DNA of 64,000 nt from Archangium violaceum (GCF_016887565.1 NZ_CP069396.1:3189001-3253000), one strand, 5' to 3'; positions 1 to 9,412 are shown, counted from the stretch's first letter. The notes: a model not told the origin generated them from the letters alone. Numbers and translations: made by a program.

Positions 1-2256
1 CAGGAAGTGCTCGAGCACAACAACACGTCCTCGGGCAGCCCGCTGGGCATCGGCGATCGGCCGGACTTCTTCGTCACGGCGGTGAAGGGGCCCGCGAGCC
101 GAGTACCGGGAGTCCTCTTCACCGCGTCCGCCACGGTGTGCAACCAGGGCACCGTGAGTGGTTCCACGGACGTGGCCCTCCTGCTCTCCCCGGATGCGGT
201 CATCACCCTGCCGGGGCAGCAGGGTGGGGGAGACACCCTCGTCGGGAGCGCGGTCGTGGGTCCGCTGGAGCCGGGGCAGTGCGCTCCGGTGCCGATGTCG
301 GCCCAGGCCCCCTCCCTGCCCGATGGGGCGTACCACCTGGGCGCCATCGCGGACCCGGCCAACGGTGTGCAGGAGTTCGTCGAGAGCAACAACGCGCACG
401 CGGGTGACCTGATGGGGGTGGGTCATGCGCCGGACCTCATCGTCACGGCGGTGACGGGGCCGGTGAGCGTGAGGACGAGTGATTCCTTCACCGCGTCCGT
501 CACGGTGTGCAACCAGGGCACCGAGTGGGGTCATCCGCGCGTGGCTGTCTTCGTGTCTCCGGACCCGGTCATCACCGGACAGGGGCCGTCGTCCGATGAC
601 ATCCCCGTGGGCACCTACTACGTCGGGAGCCTGGGACCCGAGCACTGCGACACGGTGCAGGTGCAGGCCATCCTCGACGCCATGCCCGAGGGCACGTACA
701 CGCTGGGCGCGGTGGTGGACCCGGACAACGAGGCGTTGGAGTTCATCGAGAGCAACAACGCGCACGCGGGCAGTCCGGTGAGGATCGGCAACGGGCCGGA
801 CCTCGTCATCCAATCGGTGACGGGACCGGCGAGCGTGGAGCTGGGGGCGTCCTTCCAGGCACTCGTCACGGTGTGCAACCAGGGGACCGAGGCATCCAGC
901 ACGACGGTTGTGCTGCTCGCGCTGTCAGCGGACGAGGTCATCGCCCCTCCGGGTCAGGGTGACTTCTGGCCTGGCAATACGTCCGTCGGTCCGTTGCCTG
1001 GAGGCCAGTGCGTCACGGTGCCGGTGTCCGCGCAGGCCTCCGTCGCCCACGGGCTGAGCGAGGGCGTGTATCACCTGGGGGCCTTCGTCGACCCGTATGA
1101 ACAGCAACCGGAGCTCTCCGAGAGCAACAACGCGCGCGCGGGAGGACTGTTCGCCATCGGCGTCGGGACGGACTTCGTCGTCACGGCGGTGACGGCGCCG
1201 ACGAGCGTGGCGCTGTGGTCGAACCTCGCCGCGTCCGTCACGGTGTGCAACCAGGGCACCCGGTACGGGAACGCGAGCGTGAACCTCGTCCTGTCGAAGG
1301 ACACCTCCATCGACTGGCCGGGCTCGCCCGGAAGTGACGACCTCATCCTCGGCGGCGCGTCCGCCTATCTGTCTCCCGGCGCGTGCGACACGCTGTCGCT
1401 GACGTCCTATGTCTCGGTGCCCGAGGGCATGTACCACGTGGGGACCCTCCTCAGCGCTGGCGGCTGGGAGCAGGAGCTCATCACGAGCAACGACTCGTAC
1501 CGGAGCGGCCGGGTGGGCGTTGGGTACCAGCCGGACCTCGTCATCGAGACCGTGTCCCTCCCGGCGCGCTTGCAGCCGGGTGAGTCGCTCAGCGGGTCCG
1601 CGACCGTGTGCAACCGGGGCGTCCAGGACACCTCCTCGGACGTGGTGCTCGTGCTCTTCAACGACGCGTCGCCCACCGCGCCCTATGCGCCGTACGGGGA
1701 CGTGTGGCTCGCCAGCGGGTACACCGGGCTGCTGCCCGCGGGGCAGTGCGTCCCGGTGCAGGTGTCCGGGAGCGTGCCCTACCTGTCGGGGGCCTGGCGC
1801 ATGGGTGCCTTCGTGGACCCGGACGGCGACACGCCGGAGTTCTTCGAAGACAACAACGTGTTCGTGGGCGGCGAGGTGAGCATGGGGACGGGAGTGGACT
1901 TCGCCGTCACCGCGGTGACGGGGCCGGCGAGCGTCCGGCCGGGGTTCTCCTTCGATGCGTCCATCACCGTGTGCAACCAGGGGGACGAGGCGGCCAGCAC
2001 GAGCGTGGAGCTCGTCTTCTCCTCGGACACCTCCGTTCGTTCGTCGTCCCAGTACCCTGGGGATGTCTACGTCTCCAGTGCCACCACGGACCTGATGCTT
2101 CCGGGGCAGTGCAGGACGATTCCGCTCTCGGACCAGGCCCCCTCCCTGGCGAAGGGGAGCTGGTACCTGGGCGGCATCGTGGACCCGGCCGGGCAGCATG
2201 TGGAGCTCCTGGAGGGCAACAACGCGCTCGTGGGCGGTACCGTGTTGTTTCAGTAG
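1..2256 (+). CDS. CARDB-repeat cell-surface/secreted protein, 5' end missing
   Basis: The reading frame is open from the first base and ends at TAG 2254-2256, so the N-terminus lies outside the window. An ATG/GTG-like start near base 7 falls in the middle of a repeat and is not the true start. Six complete tandem repeats of about 120 residues are visible. Each has a P-D-hydrophobic opening, a TVCNQG-type motif, a G-Q/H-C motif and an ESNNA-type close, which fits CARDB (Ig-like adhesion) modules. Two cysteines per repeat at matching positions suggest one disulfide in each. A scrap of a further repeat precedes them. An extracellular adhesive or structural role is inferred. A GC-rich hairpin follows the stop. 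Confidence 0.8.
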   Translation, partial: QEVLEHNNTSSGSPLGIGDRPDFFVTAVKGPASRVPGVLFTASATVCNQGTVSGSTDVALLLSPDAVITLPGQQGGGDTLVGSAVVGPLEPGQCAPVPMSAQAPSLPDGAYHLGAIADPANGVQEFVESNNAHAGDLMGVGHAPDLIVTAVTGPVSVRTSDSFTASVTVCNQGTEWGHPRVAVFVSPDPVITGQGPSSDDIPVGTYYVGSLGPEHCDTVQVQAILDAMPEGTYTLGAVVDPDNEALEFIESNNAHAGSPVRIGNGPDLVIQSVTGPASVELGASFQALVTVCNQGTEASSTTVVLLALSADEVIAPPGQGDFWPGNTSVGPLPGGQCVTVPVSAQASVAHGLSEGVYHLGAFVDPYEQQPELSESNNARAGGLFAIGVGTDFVVTAVTAPTSVALWSNLAASVTVCNQGTRYGNASVNLVLSKDTSIDWPGSPGSDDLILGGASAYLSPGACDTLSLTSYVSVPEGMYHVGTLLSAGGWEQELITSNDSYRSGRVGVGYQPDLVIETVSLPARLQPGESLSGSATVCNRGVQDTSSDVVLVLFNDASPTAPYAPYGDVWLASGYTGLLPAGQCVPVQVSGSVPYLSGAWRMGAFVDPDGDTPEFFEDNNVFVGGEVSMGTGVDFAVTAVTGPASVRPGFSFDASITVCNQGDEAASTSVELVFSSDTSVRSSSQYPGDVYVSSATTDLMLPGQCRTIPLSDQAPSLAKGSWYLGGIVDPAGQHVELLEGNNALVGGTVLFQ

Positions 2257-2322
2257 TCCCGTAACGTGCTCGCGCGGTCGGGTGAAGAGACCTCATCGCG
2301 CGAGTCAAGAGGTGTGATGCAC

Positions 2323-2350
2323 CCACCGCGCCGCACCGACGGCGCGGTGG
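2323..2350 (+). terminator. GC-rich hairpin downstream of the CARDB gene
   Basis: Perfect 10-bp arms (CCACCGCGCC at 2323-2332 and GGCGCGGTGG at 2341-2350) enclose an 8-base loop, about 70 bases after the CARDB stop and 150 before ftsZ. There is only a weak T-rich stretch after it, so termination is inferred from position and stem strength. Confidence 0.45.
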
Positions 2351-2502
2351 TCCTTCCGCGTAAGTGCCTGTGACGACTTGGCACGGCAACGTCGCGCTAC
2401 ATGTTCGTAGCTGAGAACTTGCCAAAGATCGCGACTTGCTGAAGATGGTGTCTGCAGGGGCGCGCGCGGGCACGTGCGACCTGCGCTGAAAGAAGGAACA
2501 AC

Positions 2503-3717
2503 ATGGACCAGTTCGACCAGAACAAGCAGGCCGCAAAGATTCGTGTCGTCGGCGTCGGGGGCGCTGGCTGTAACGCGGTCAACACGATGATCATGGCGAA
2601 GCTTGAGCGGGTCGACTTCATCGCCGCGAATACCGACGTGCAGGCCCTGGCCGCCAACAAGGCGCCCGTGCGGTTGCAGCTCGGCCAGACCCTGACCAAG
2701 GGCCTCGGCGCGGGCGCCAACCCGGAGATGGGCCGCGAGGCCGCGCTCGAGTCGCGCGATCAGATTGCCTCCATGCTCGAGGGCGCGGACATGGTCTTCG
2801 TCACCGCCGGCATGGGCGGTGGCACCGGCACGGGCGCGGCGCCCATCATCGCCGACATCGCCAAGAGCCTCGGCTGCCTCACCGTGGGCGTGGTCACCAA
2901 GCCCTTCCTCTTCGAGGGCAACAAGCGCCGCAAGCAGGCCGAGCAGGGGCTGGTGGAGCTCAAGGCCGCGGTGGACACCCTCATCACCATCCCCAACCAG
3001 CGGCTGCTCACCCTGAGCAACGAGCCCATGCCGCTGCTGGAGACCTTCAAGCGCGCCGACGAGGTGCTCCTCAACGCCGTCCAGGGCATCTCGGACCTCA
3101 TCCAGTACCACGGCTACATCAACGTGGACTTCGCCGACGTGAAGACCATCATGAGCGACAAGGGTCTGGCGCTCATGGGCACCGGTCATGCCTCCGGCGA
3201 CAAGCGCGCCCTCAACGCCATGCAGCAGGCCATCTCCAGCCCGCTGCTGGAGGACGTCTCCATCGACGGCGCCACCGGTCTGCTCATCAACATCACCGGC
3301 GGCCGCGACATGACCCTCCAGGAGGTCAACGAGGCCCTCACGCTGGTGCACGACGCGGCCGACGGCGAGGCGGAGATCATCTTCGGCTCGCTCATCGACG
3401 ACAACATCCGCGACGAGGTGAAGATCACCATCATCGCCACGGGCTTCGTGTCGCGCGATGCGAAGGTGCGTCAGGTGCCCCAGGTGGTGCAGGTGCCGGT
3501 GGTGTCCCGCCCCACGCCCGCCTCGCTGACCGCGGCGCGCGAGGAGGTCGCCAGCCTGGTGCCCGCCAAGGCCGGTGCTCGGACGATGGCCTCGGTGGAT
3601 GGGCGCTCGCTGGCCAACCGCACCGCGGTGGTGAAGGACGCGGCGCTGCCCCTGGACGAGGACCAGTTCGACATCCCCACCTTCCTGCGCCGCCAGGGCC
3701 AGACGGAGATGCCGTGA
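2503..3717 (+). CDS. ftsZ: Cell division protein FtsZ
   Basis: FtsZ is the tubulin-like GTPase that polymerises into the cytokinetic ring at midcell. At 404 residues it has the usual bacterial length. Visible are the N-terminal [12 protein letters not shown] nucleotide-binding segment (about residues 16-27), the tubulin signature GGGTGTG (105-111), and the T7 synergy-loop pattern N208-x-D210-F-x-x-D213. After a variable linker comes a conserved C-terminal tail, DIPTFLRRQ (390-398), the docking peptide for FtsA/ZipA-like partners. ATG 2503 is preceded by AAGGA at good spacing. In most bacteria ftsA lies just upstream; here the upstream neighbour is the CARDB gene, 246 bases away, so ftsZ probably has its own promoter in that gap. 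Confidence 0.98.
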   Translation: MDQFDQNKQAAKIRVVGVGGAGCNAVNTMIMAKLERVDFIAANTDVQALAANKAPVRLQLGQTLTKGLGAGANPEMGREAALESRDQIASMLEGADMVFVTAGMGGGTGTGAAPIIADIAKSLGCLTVGVVTKPFLFEGNKRRKQAEQGLVELKAAVDTLITIPNQRLLTLSNEPMPLLETFKRADEVLLNAVQGISDLIQYHGYINVDFADVKTIMSDKGLALMGTGHASGDKRALNAMQQAISSPLLEDVSIDGATGLLINITGGRDMTLQEVNEALTLVHDAADGEAEIIFGSLIDDNIRDEVKITIIATGFVSRDAKVRQVPQVVQVPVVSRPTPASLTAAREEVASLVPAKAGARTMASVDGRSLANRTAVVKDAALPLDEDQFDIPTFLRRQGQTEMP

Positions 3718-3757
3718 GGCGAGGGCCCCGGTCCGCGAGGGCTGGGGTCTTCCCGAG

Positions 3758-4135
3758 CTAGCGCCCGGGCAGACGGGCCACGTTCGCCGCCCGGTGGTGG
3801 CGCCCGGAGAGGGCGTCACTGCGCGACAGCAGCGTGTCCAGCTCGCGGTAGAGCTCGTCGATGCGCTCGGGCAGCCGCGGCGCGGGCACCACTCCGTCGC
3901 CGGAGAGCTGCTCCAGCAGGGAGTCCGCGCGCTGCAGCAGTTGGTGGGCGCGCAGCAGCGCCCGGCCCGCCCGAGTCCCCTGGGGCGAGAAGAGCGTGCC
4001 CCCCTGGTAGAGGGCCTCGACGGCCGCGCGGTTGGTGCGAAGGCGCTCGGCCACTCGCGCCCGGTACATCTCCAGTCGCCGCTCTCGGCGCGCGCCCTGG
4101 AGATCCACCACTGTTCCTGTCGTGGAGGGCTTCAC
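3758..4135 (-). CDS. Conserved hypothetical protein, helical
   Basis: A 125-residue protein with no domain I recognise. It is rich in Arg, Leu and Glu with heptad-like stretches, suggesting a helical or coiled-coil fold. No signal peptide or membrane segment is seen. It converges on ftsZ, its stop lying 41 bases past the ftsZ stop, and is divergent from the biotin carboxylase gene. Codon use matches the neighbours, which supports a real gene over a shadow frame. Function unknown; the position next to ftsZ does not by itself imply a division role. Confidence 0.65.
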   Translation of the reverse strand: MKPSTTGTVVDLQGARRERRLEMYRARVAERLRTNRAAVEALYQGGTLFSPQGTRAGRALLRAHQLLQRADSLLEQLSGDGVVPAPRLPERIDELYRELDTLLSRSDALSGRHHRAANVARLPGR

Positions 4136-4259
4136 GGCCAGGGACGCTACGCCATTTACCTACATGCCCGCAACTTCCCGGCGGGAGGCACGTTGTCTCC
4201 TTGTCAGGTCGAGGGTGGGGGTTTAGGTTGCCCCGCCTCACACGGAGGGGTTGCCAGCC

Positions 4260-5609
4260 ATGTTCAAGAAGCTGCTCATCGCCAACCGGGGTGAGATCTC
4301 CCGGCGCATCAACACCGTGGCCAAGGGGATGGGGTTGTCCACCGTGGCCGTCTATTCGGACGCGGACGCGGAGCTGCCCTTCGTGCGCGAAGCGGATCAG
4401 GCCGTGCGCCTGGGCCCCGCTCCGGCCAAGGACAGCTACCTGAACATCTCCGCCATCCTCGAGGCGGCGAAGTCCACGGGCGCCGACGCGGTGCACCCCG
4501 GCTACGGCTTCGTCTCGGAGAACGCCGAGTTCGCCAACGCGTGCAAGGACGCCGGCATCACCTTCGTGGGTCCGCCCCCCGAGGCGATGCTGCGGATGAA
4601 GGACAAGAGCCAGGCGCGCAAGCTGGTGGCCGCCGCCGGTGTGCCCATCGTCCCCGGTACCGAGGACGTGCTGCCGGACGTGGCCTCCGCGCTGGCCGCC
4701 GCCGAGAGCATCGGCTACCCGGTGCTGTGCAAGGCCGCGGGCGGTGGCGGTGGCATCGGCATGGCCGCGGCCAACAACCCCGCCGAGCTGGAGAAGGTCT
4801 TCCGCCAGTGCACGGACCGCGCGAAGGCCGCCTTCGGCCGCGAGGGCGTGTACATCGAGCGCTACTTCCCGGCCCCTCGTCACATCGAGGTGCAGATTCT
4901 GGGTGACCACCACGGCCACCTCATCCACTGCCTGGAGCGCGAGTGCTCCATCCAGCGCCGGCACCAGAAGGTGGTGGAGGAGGCCCCGTCGCCGCTCTTC
5001 GCGGACGGGCGCAACGCGGAGCTGGCCCAGAAGCTGTTCACCGCCGCCACCACCGCGGCCAAGGCGTTCGGCTACGCCAACGCCGGCACGGTGGAGTTCC
5101 TCTACTCGGACGGCAACATCTACTTCATCGAGATGAACGCCCGGCTCCAGGTGGAGCACCCGGTGACGGAGCTGACAACGGGGTTGGATCTCATCGGCTG
5201 GCAGCTGCGCATCGCCTCCGGCGAGAAGCTCACGGTGAGGCAGGAGGACGTGAAGCGGCGCGGGGCCGCGCTCGAGTTCCGCATCTACGCGGAGGACCCC
5301 GTGAAGTTCTTCCCCTCGCCGGGCCCGCTCAAGGTGTACCAGCCGCCCACGGGCGAGGGCGTGCGCTTGGACTCGGGCTACGCCGAGGGCAACACCGTCA
5401 CCCCGAACTACGATCCGATGATCGCCAAGCTCATCGTCTCGGGCGCCACGCGCGACGAGGCCATCGAGCGCTCCATCCGGGCGCTGGAGGGCTTCCGCAT
5501 CGAGGGCATCAAGACGAACATCCCCCTGCACCTGCGCATCCTGAAGGATCCGGTCTTCCGCGCGGGCGACCTGAACACGCGCTTCCTGGAGCAGCACGCG
5601 AAGCCGTAG
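4260..5609 (+). CDS. accC: Biotin carboxylase subunit of an acyl-CoA carboxylase
   Basis: This ATP-grasp enzyme carboxylates the biotin of a carrier protein using bicarbonate and ATP. The 449-residue length is typical of stand-alone AccC. The N-terminal FKKLLIANRGEI segment, the signature ECSIQRRHQKVVEEAPS and the metal-site segment EMNARLQVEHPVTE are all present. ATG 4260 is chosen over the in-frame TTG 4251 because GGAGG (4244-4248) sits 11 bases before the ATG but only 2 before the TTG. The glycine-rich loop reads GGGGGIGM where E. coli AccC has Arg (GGGGGRGM). A biotinyl-domain gene follows by 71 bases. No carboxyltransferase gene is in the window, so the acyl-CoA substrate is undetermined. 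Confidence 0.93.
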   Translation: MFKKLLIANRGEISRRINTVAKGMGLSTVAVYSDADAELPFVREADQAVRLGPAPAKDSYLNISAILEAAKSTGADAVHPGYGFVSENAEFANACKDAGITFVGPPPEAMLRMKDKSQARKLVAAAGVPIVPGTEDVLPDVASALAAAESIGYPVLCKAAGGGGGIGMAAANNPAELEKVFRQCTDRAKAAFGREGVYIERYFPAPRHIEVQILGDHHGHLIHCLERECSIQRRHQKVVEEAPSPLFADGRNAELAQKLFTAATTAAKAFGYANAGTVEFLYSDGNIYFIEMNARLQVEHPVTELTTGLDLIGWQLRIASGEKLTVRQEDVKRRGAALEFRIYAEDPVKFFPSPGPLKVYQPPTGEGVRLDSGYAEGNTVTPNYDPMIAKLIVSGATRDEAIERSIRALEGFRIEGIKTNIPLHLRILKDPVFRAGDLNTRFLEQHAKP

Positions 5610-5680
5610 CCAGGGGCGGTGGCACCCTTTCCACTCAACACGCAGAGCACACGCAGCACCCCTTCAGAGGAGCACAGCGT

Positions 5681-5893
5681 ATGGCGGACGTGGCGGCGCA
5701 CATCACCGGGACGGTGTGGAAGATCGAGGTGACGGTCGGGCAGCAGGTCAAGTCGGGCGACACGCTCGTCATCCTCGAGTCCATGAAGATGGAGATGCCG
5801 GTGGAGGCCACAGAGGACGGCACGGTGAAGGAGATCCGCTGCAAGGAGTCCCAGCCGGTCAACGAGGGCGATGTCCTCGTGGTGCTCGGCTAG
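5681..5893 (+). CDS. Small biotinyl (biotin carboxyl carrier) domain protein
   Basis: A 70-residue protein consisting only of a biotinyl/lipoyl attachment domain. The biotinylation motif ESMKMEMP carries the acceptor Lys36, and two conserved Gly-containing turns (G20 region and NEGDVLVVLG at the end) fit the flattened beta-barrel fold. An AGAGGAG ribosome site precedes ATG 5681. It is much shorter than the classic BCCP, lacking the Ala/Pro-rich N-terminal arm, and resembles the free carrier domains used with AccC-type subunits in acyl-CoA carboxylases. It lies between the biotin carboxylase and an enoyl-CoA hydratase and is presumably the substrate of the former. Confidence 0.92.
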   Translation: MADVAAHITGTVWKIEVTVGQQVKSGDTLVILESMKMEMPVEATEDGTVKEIRCKESQPVNEGDVLVVLG

Positions 5894-5904
5894 CGGGACG
5901 CGCG

Positions 5905-6678
5905 GTGCAGCCGTCCGCCCTGCATGTGGAGGATCGGGACGACGGCGTCCGCGTCCTCACCCTGTCCAACCCGGCGCGGCGCAACGCGCTCGATGATGGG
6001 CAGGTGGCCCGCCTGGACGAGGCGCTGGCTTCGGCTCCCGGGAAGGTGCGCGCCGTGCTCATCCGGGGCGAGGGTGGGGCCTTCTGCTCGGGCTACGACC
6101 TGAACCTGCTGTCGGCGCCCACCGGGGACCGGCTGCCGGACGACGCGCTGATGGCGTGCCTCTCGCGGCTGGAGTCGCTGCCACTGCCCAGCGTCGCGCT
6201 GGTGCGGGGCGCGGCCTTCGGGGCGGGCTTCGACCTGGCGGCCTCGTGTGACTTCCGGGTGGGCGCGGAGGACGCGCTCTTCAGCATGCCCCCGGCGCGG
6301 CTGGGCATCGTCTACTCGCCGGACGGGCTGACGCGCGCGGCCCGGCTGGTGGGCGTGGCGCGCGCCAAGAACCTCTTCCTCACCGGACGGCGGCTGGACG
6401 CGAAGGAGGCGCTGGCCTGGGGGCTGCTGGACGAGTGCCTCCCGGCGGCCGACGCCGAGACGCGGGCCCTGGAGCTGTGCCGGACGCTCGCGGCGCAGGC
6501 TCCCCTGGCGGTGGCGGGAATGAAGGAGACCTTCCGGCTGCTCACGCGCCCGGCGCTGTCCGACGAGGAGCGGGCGCACCTTCGCGAGGTGCGGGCCCGC
6601 GCCTTCGCCAGCGAGGACGCGAAGGAGGGCAGGGCGGCGTTCCTCGAGAAGCGCACGCCCCGCTTCCGCGGCCAGTGA
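5905..6678 (+). CDS. Enoyl-CoA hydratase/isomerase (crotonase) family protein
   Basis: A crotonase-fold enzyme of 257 residues, the normal family length. The NPARRNAL segment, the oxyanion-hole region AFCSGYDLN and the second oxyanion stretch GAAFGAGFDLAASCD are visible, followed by the typical GLLDECLP and MKETFRL regions. Start GTG 5905 lies 11 bases after the carrier-domain stop, consistent with one operon. Exact reaction (hydration, isomerisation or hydrolysis of an acyl-CoA) cannot be told. The catalytic Glu pair of true hydratases is not obvious, so a divergent member is possible. The neighbourhood suggests branched-chain or fatty acyl-CoA metabolism. Confidence 0.88.
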   Translation: MQPSALHVEDRDDGVRVLTLSNPARRNALDDGQVARLDEALASAPGKVRAVLIRGEGGAFCSGYDLNLLSAPTGDRLPDDALMACLSRLESLPLPSVALVRGAAFGAGFDLAASCDFRVGAEDALFSMPPARLGIVYSPDGLTRAARLVGVARAKNLFLTGRRLDAKEALAWGLLDECLPAADAETRALELCRTLAAQAPLAVAGMKETFRLLTRPALSDEERAHLREVRARAFASEDAKEGRAAFLEKRTPRFRGQ

Positions 6679-6699
6679 GGCTGGCCGCCCCCTGACGGC

Positions 6700-7293
6700 T
6701 CAGGTGTCGCCGAAGAGCTCGCCCATGCGCAGCTGCAGCGCGGAGGCGATCTTGTACAGCGACGAGATGGACGCCGAGGACTCGGCGCGCTCGATCTGCG
6801 ACAGCAGCGACACGGACAGACCGGTGCGGCGCGCCAGCTGCTTGAGGGTGAGGTCCTGCGTCTTGCGCGCATCGCGGATGGTGCGGCCGATGGCGCGGTG
6901 CAGGTCCGCCTCGGGGTCCTGCGACAGACCCTTCTTGGCCAGCGCGTTGCGCACGGCACCGAGGAACTGGTCCGGCTCCATCGGCTTCTTCACGTAGTCA
7001 CTCGCCTGGTTCTTCAGCGAGGCCACGGCCGTGTCGACGGTGGGGTACGCGGTGGCGACGATGACGGCCACGTCGGTGTCGTACTTGCGAATCTGCTCCA
7101 GCACCTCGGTGCCGGACATGACGGGCATCATCATGTCCAGGATGACGAGGTGGAAGTCCGCACTGCGGAGGATCTCCACCGTCTTGGTGGGGTCCGTCGT
7201 GGTGACGACGTCGTAGCCCTCACGCATCAGCACGAGCTTGAGGTAGTCGCAGTTGTCCTGCTCATCATCGACCACCAGGATACGAATCTGCAC
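6700..7293 (-). CDS. Response regulator: receiver domain fused to XRE-type HTH
   Basis: A 197-residue transcription regulator. The N-terminal receiver has acidic residues D9/D10, phosphoacceptor D53 in VILDMMMP, the switch Thr81 and Lys103 in the KKP motif. The C-terminus (about 133-190) is a Cro/CI-like helix-turn-helix (LTLKQLARRTGLSVSLLSQ), not the OmpR or NarL type usual for two-component systems. GTG 7293 is preferred over an upstream ATG because a GGAGGAGAAG ribosome site lies just before it and the receiver starts immediately. No histidine kinase is adjacent. The gene follows the FHA protein by 83 bases on the same strand and may be co-transcribed with it. Confidence 0.9.
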   Translation of the reverse strand: MQIRILVVDDEQDNCDYLKLVLMREGYDVVTTTDPTKTVEILRSADFHLVILDMMMPVMSGTEVLEQIRKYDTDVAVIVATAYPTVDTAVASLKNQASDYVKKPMEPDQFLGAVRNALAKKGLSQDPEADLHRAIGRTIRDARKTQDLTLKQLARRTGLSVSLLSQIERAESSASISSLYKIASALQLRMGELFGDT

Positions 7294-7376
7294 GAACCTT
7301 CTCCTCCCGTGTGGGGTGGAAGCGAGCGGCCCGGGGTCGTACGCCATGGGGGTGGCGCACGGAGGATTCCCTCGGG

Positions 7377-9176
7377 CTACTTGCCGCCGCCCTGTTGTTT
7401 TCGGCTCTTCTCGTATTCCTCGAGCATGTTCTTGACGGTAGGCGCCATCTGGTGATCCGGCGCGAGCCGCAGGAAGTCTCGGTAGTACTGGGCGCCTTCA
7501 TCGAAGCGGCCGAGCTGGGCGGCCGTGGAGCCCTTCAGCATGTAGCAGGGTGCGTAGGTGGGGTCGGTGTCGATGCACTTCTTGAAGAGCCGATCCGCCT
7601 CCCGGTACTGCTGCTTGCGGTTGAGGACGCGACCATCCTCGAAGAACTTCTGGGCCTGCTCCCGGGCCGGGTTGGGTTTGGCCTCGTCCGGCGTCGTGGG
7701 GCGGCGCGCCGTGCCCGTGTCGGGCTTGTCGCTGGCGGGCTTGGTGGAGCCGAGCGCGGCGTCCACCTTGGCCTTCAGCTCGGCGTGCTCCGGGGCGAAG
7801 GCGAGCGTGCCCTCGGCGGCCTCGAGGTGCTTCTGGGCCTCCGCGTGGCGGCCCGCGTCGAACTCCTTCTGCGCCAGGTCCAGGCTCTGCTTGGACTGCT
7901 GCTCGGCACGAGCCTGGGTCAGCAGCTCCTCCGCCTCGGTGGGGCGCTGGCCGTTGGCGTCCTTGATGGTCTCGAGCGTGTCGACGGCCTTGTCGAAGTC
8001 ACGCGCGTCGATGGCCTCGCGGGCGCTCTGGAGCTTCGCCGCCAGCTGCTGGGCGGGATCGGCCGGCTGAGTGCCCGTGCCGTTGGCCGGGTTCTGCGCC
8101 TGGGTGGGCTCGGTCGGCTCGGGCCGGGTGTCCACCACGGCGGGCTTGTTGGGCTGGGTCGTGTTGCCGTTGCCCGAGGACTGGCCGAGCACGAACCAGA
8201 CCGCGCCACCGCCCCCGAGCAGGGTGACGGCCGCGACGGCCACCAGCAGCGACTTCTTGGAGCCCTTGGCGGCGGTCTCGTTCGCCAGTCCCTTGGCGTT
8301 CTGGCCGGGACCGATGAAGCGCAGCTTCACGTGGCCGAGCTCGATGAGATCGCCATGCGCGAGCGGGGCCTGCGCGTAGCTCTCGCCGTTGACGCTCATG
8401 CCGTTGGCCGACTGCATGTCGATGATGCGCCACTCGCCGGAGTCCTCGCGGACGATCTTGGCGTGCGTGCGCGACAGCGACCGGTGGTCGAGCACGATGT
8501 CGTTGTCATCGGTGCGGCCGATCCGCATCTCCGTGCGGATGCAGGCGAACTCCTGGCCCTTGAACTCGGCGCTCACCCCCAGCAGGCGCGGGGCATCGTC
8601 CGCCGCCACCGCCTGGACCTTGCGCGGCCGGTTCATCTCCACCTGATCCAACCGGATCACCGCGGTGGAGTGACGGCGCTGGTCCTCCGGGGAGGGCGTG
8701 GTGGAGGTGTCCTCCTCCTGCTCCTCCTCCTCGGCCGGCGCGGAATGCTCCGCTTCCTCCGGCTCGACGTCGGACATGGTGGGGGGCGGCTTCGCGCTTT
8801 GAGCCTCGGCCATGGCCGCCTGCAATGCCACGGCGGGCATGCGCACGGTGGGCGCACCGGCACCGGGAACGGCACCGGGCTGCGCGCCCTCCTGCTGCAG
8901 GGCCAGATCGTAGTCACCGATCTGGATGAGGTCTCCATCCGCGACCTGAACCTGGCCCTGGATGCGCTCTCCGTTGATGCGCACGCCGTTGTAACTGCCC
9001 AGGTCCTCCACCAGAACGTGGCCGTTCTGGCGTAGCAGGCGCGCATGACGACGCGACACGTTTCGTTCGGTCAGGCGGATGGTGTTTCCTTCCTGACGGC
9101 CGATCGTGATCTCGTCGCGTGCGAAGGGGACTACAGTCTTTCGCCCCTCGTCGTCTTCGATGATGAGCTTCAGCAC
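7377..9176 (-). CDS. Double FHA-domain membrane protein with C-terminal TPR-like region
   Basis: A 599-residue protein. The first FHA domain (about residues 1-95) shows G26-R27, S41-x-x-H44 and the N63-G pair; the second (about 197-292) shows GRTDDND, SLSRTH and ANGMSVNG. FHA domains bind phosphothreonine peptides. A Glu-rich linker separates them. A hydrophobic segment (about 309-331) is a single membrane span, which places both FHA domains in the cytoplasm and the C-terminal part outside. That part (about 390-599) contains tetratricopeptide-like helical pairs. Start GTG 9176 follows AAGGGGA with 8-base spacing; an upstream in-frame ATG adds 29 residues unlike the fold. A role in Ser/Thr kinase signalling or secretion assembly is inferred. 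Confidence 0.88.
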   Translation of the reverse strand: MLKLIIEDDEGRKTVVPFARDEITIGRQEGNTIRLTERNVSRRHARLLRQNGHVLVEDLGSYNGVRINGERIQGQVQVADGDLIQIGDYDLALQQEGAQPGAVPGAGAPTVRMPAVALQAAMAEAQSAKPPPTMSDVEPEEAEHSAPAEEEEQEEDTSTTPSPEDQRRHSTAVIRLDQVEMNRPRKVQAVAADDAPRLLGVSAEFKGQEFACIRTEMRIGRTDDNDIVLDHRSLSRTHAKIVREDSGEWRIIDMQSANGMSVNGESYAQAPLAHGDLIELGHVKLRFIGPGQNAKGLANETAAKGSKKSLLVAVAAVTLLGGGGAVWFVLGQSSGNGNTTQPNKPAVVDTRPEPTEPTQAQNPANGTGTQPADPAQQLAAKLQSAREAIDARDFDKAVDTLETIKDANGQRPTEAEELLTQARAEQQSKQSLDLAQKEFDAGRHAEAQKHLEAAEGTLAFAPEHAELKAKVDAALGSTKPASDKPDTGTARRPTTPDEAKPNPAREQAQKFFEDGRVLNRKQQYREADRLFKKCIDTDPTYAPCYMLKGSTAAQLGRFDEGAQYYRDFLRLAPDHQMAPTVKNMLEEYEKSRKQQGGGK

Positions 9177-9412
9177 GGGTTGGGTCCCCTTACAGCTATA
9201 GCAGAACGTCCCCCGGTACCTCAAGGAGGGCATCCACCCCAAATGACAGGGCTTTTCCCGCACGAAGCGGCCTCGCCCGGTCGGTTGTCTATCGGACAGA
9301 TGGCCGAGGGGGTCGGATCAGGGCTCCCGCATATAAGGAGGGAAGAGGCGTCCGGGAACCCCCCGCGTGGAAGGGGCTGGCGGCCGGAGTGGGTGGGATA
9401 GAGTCCGCCCCC

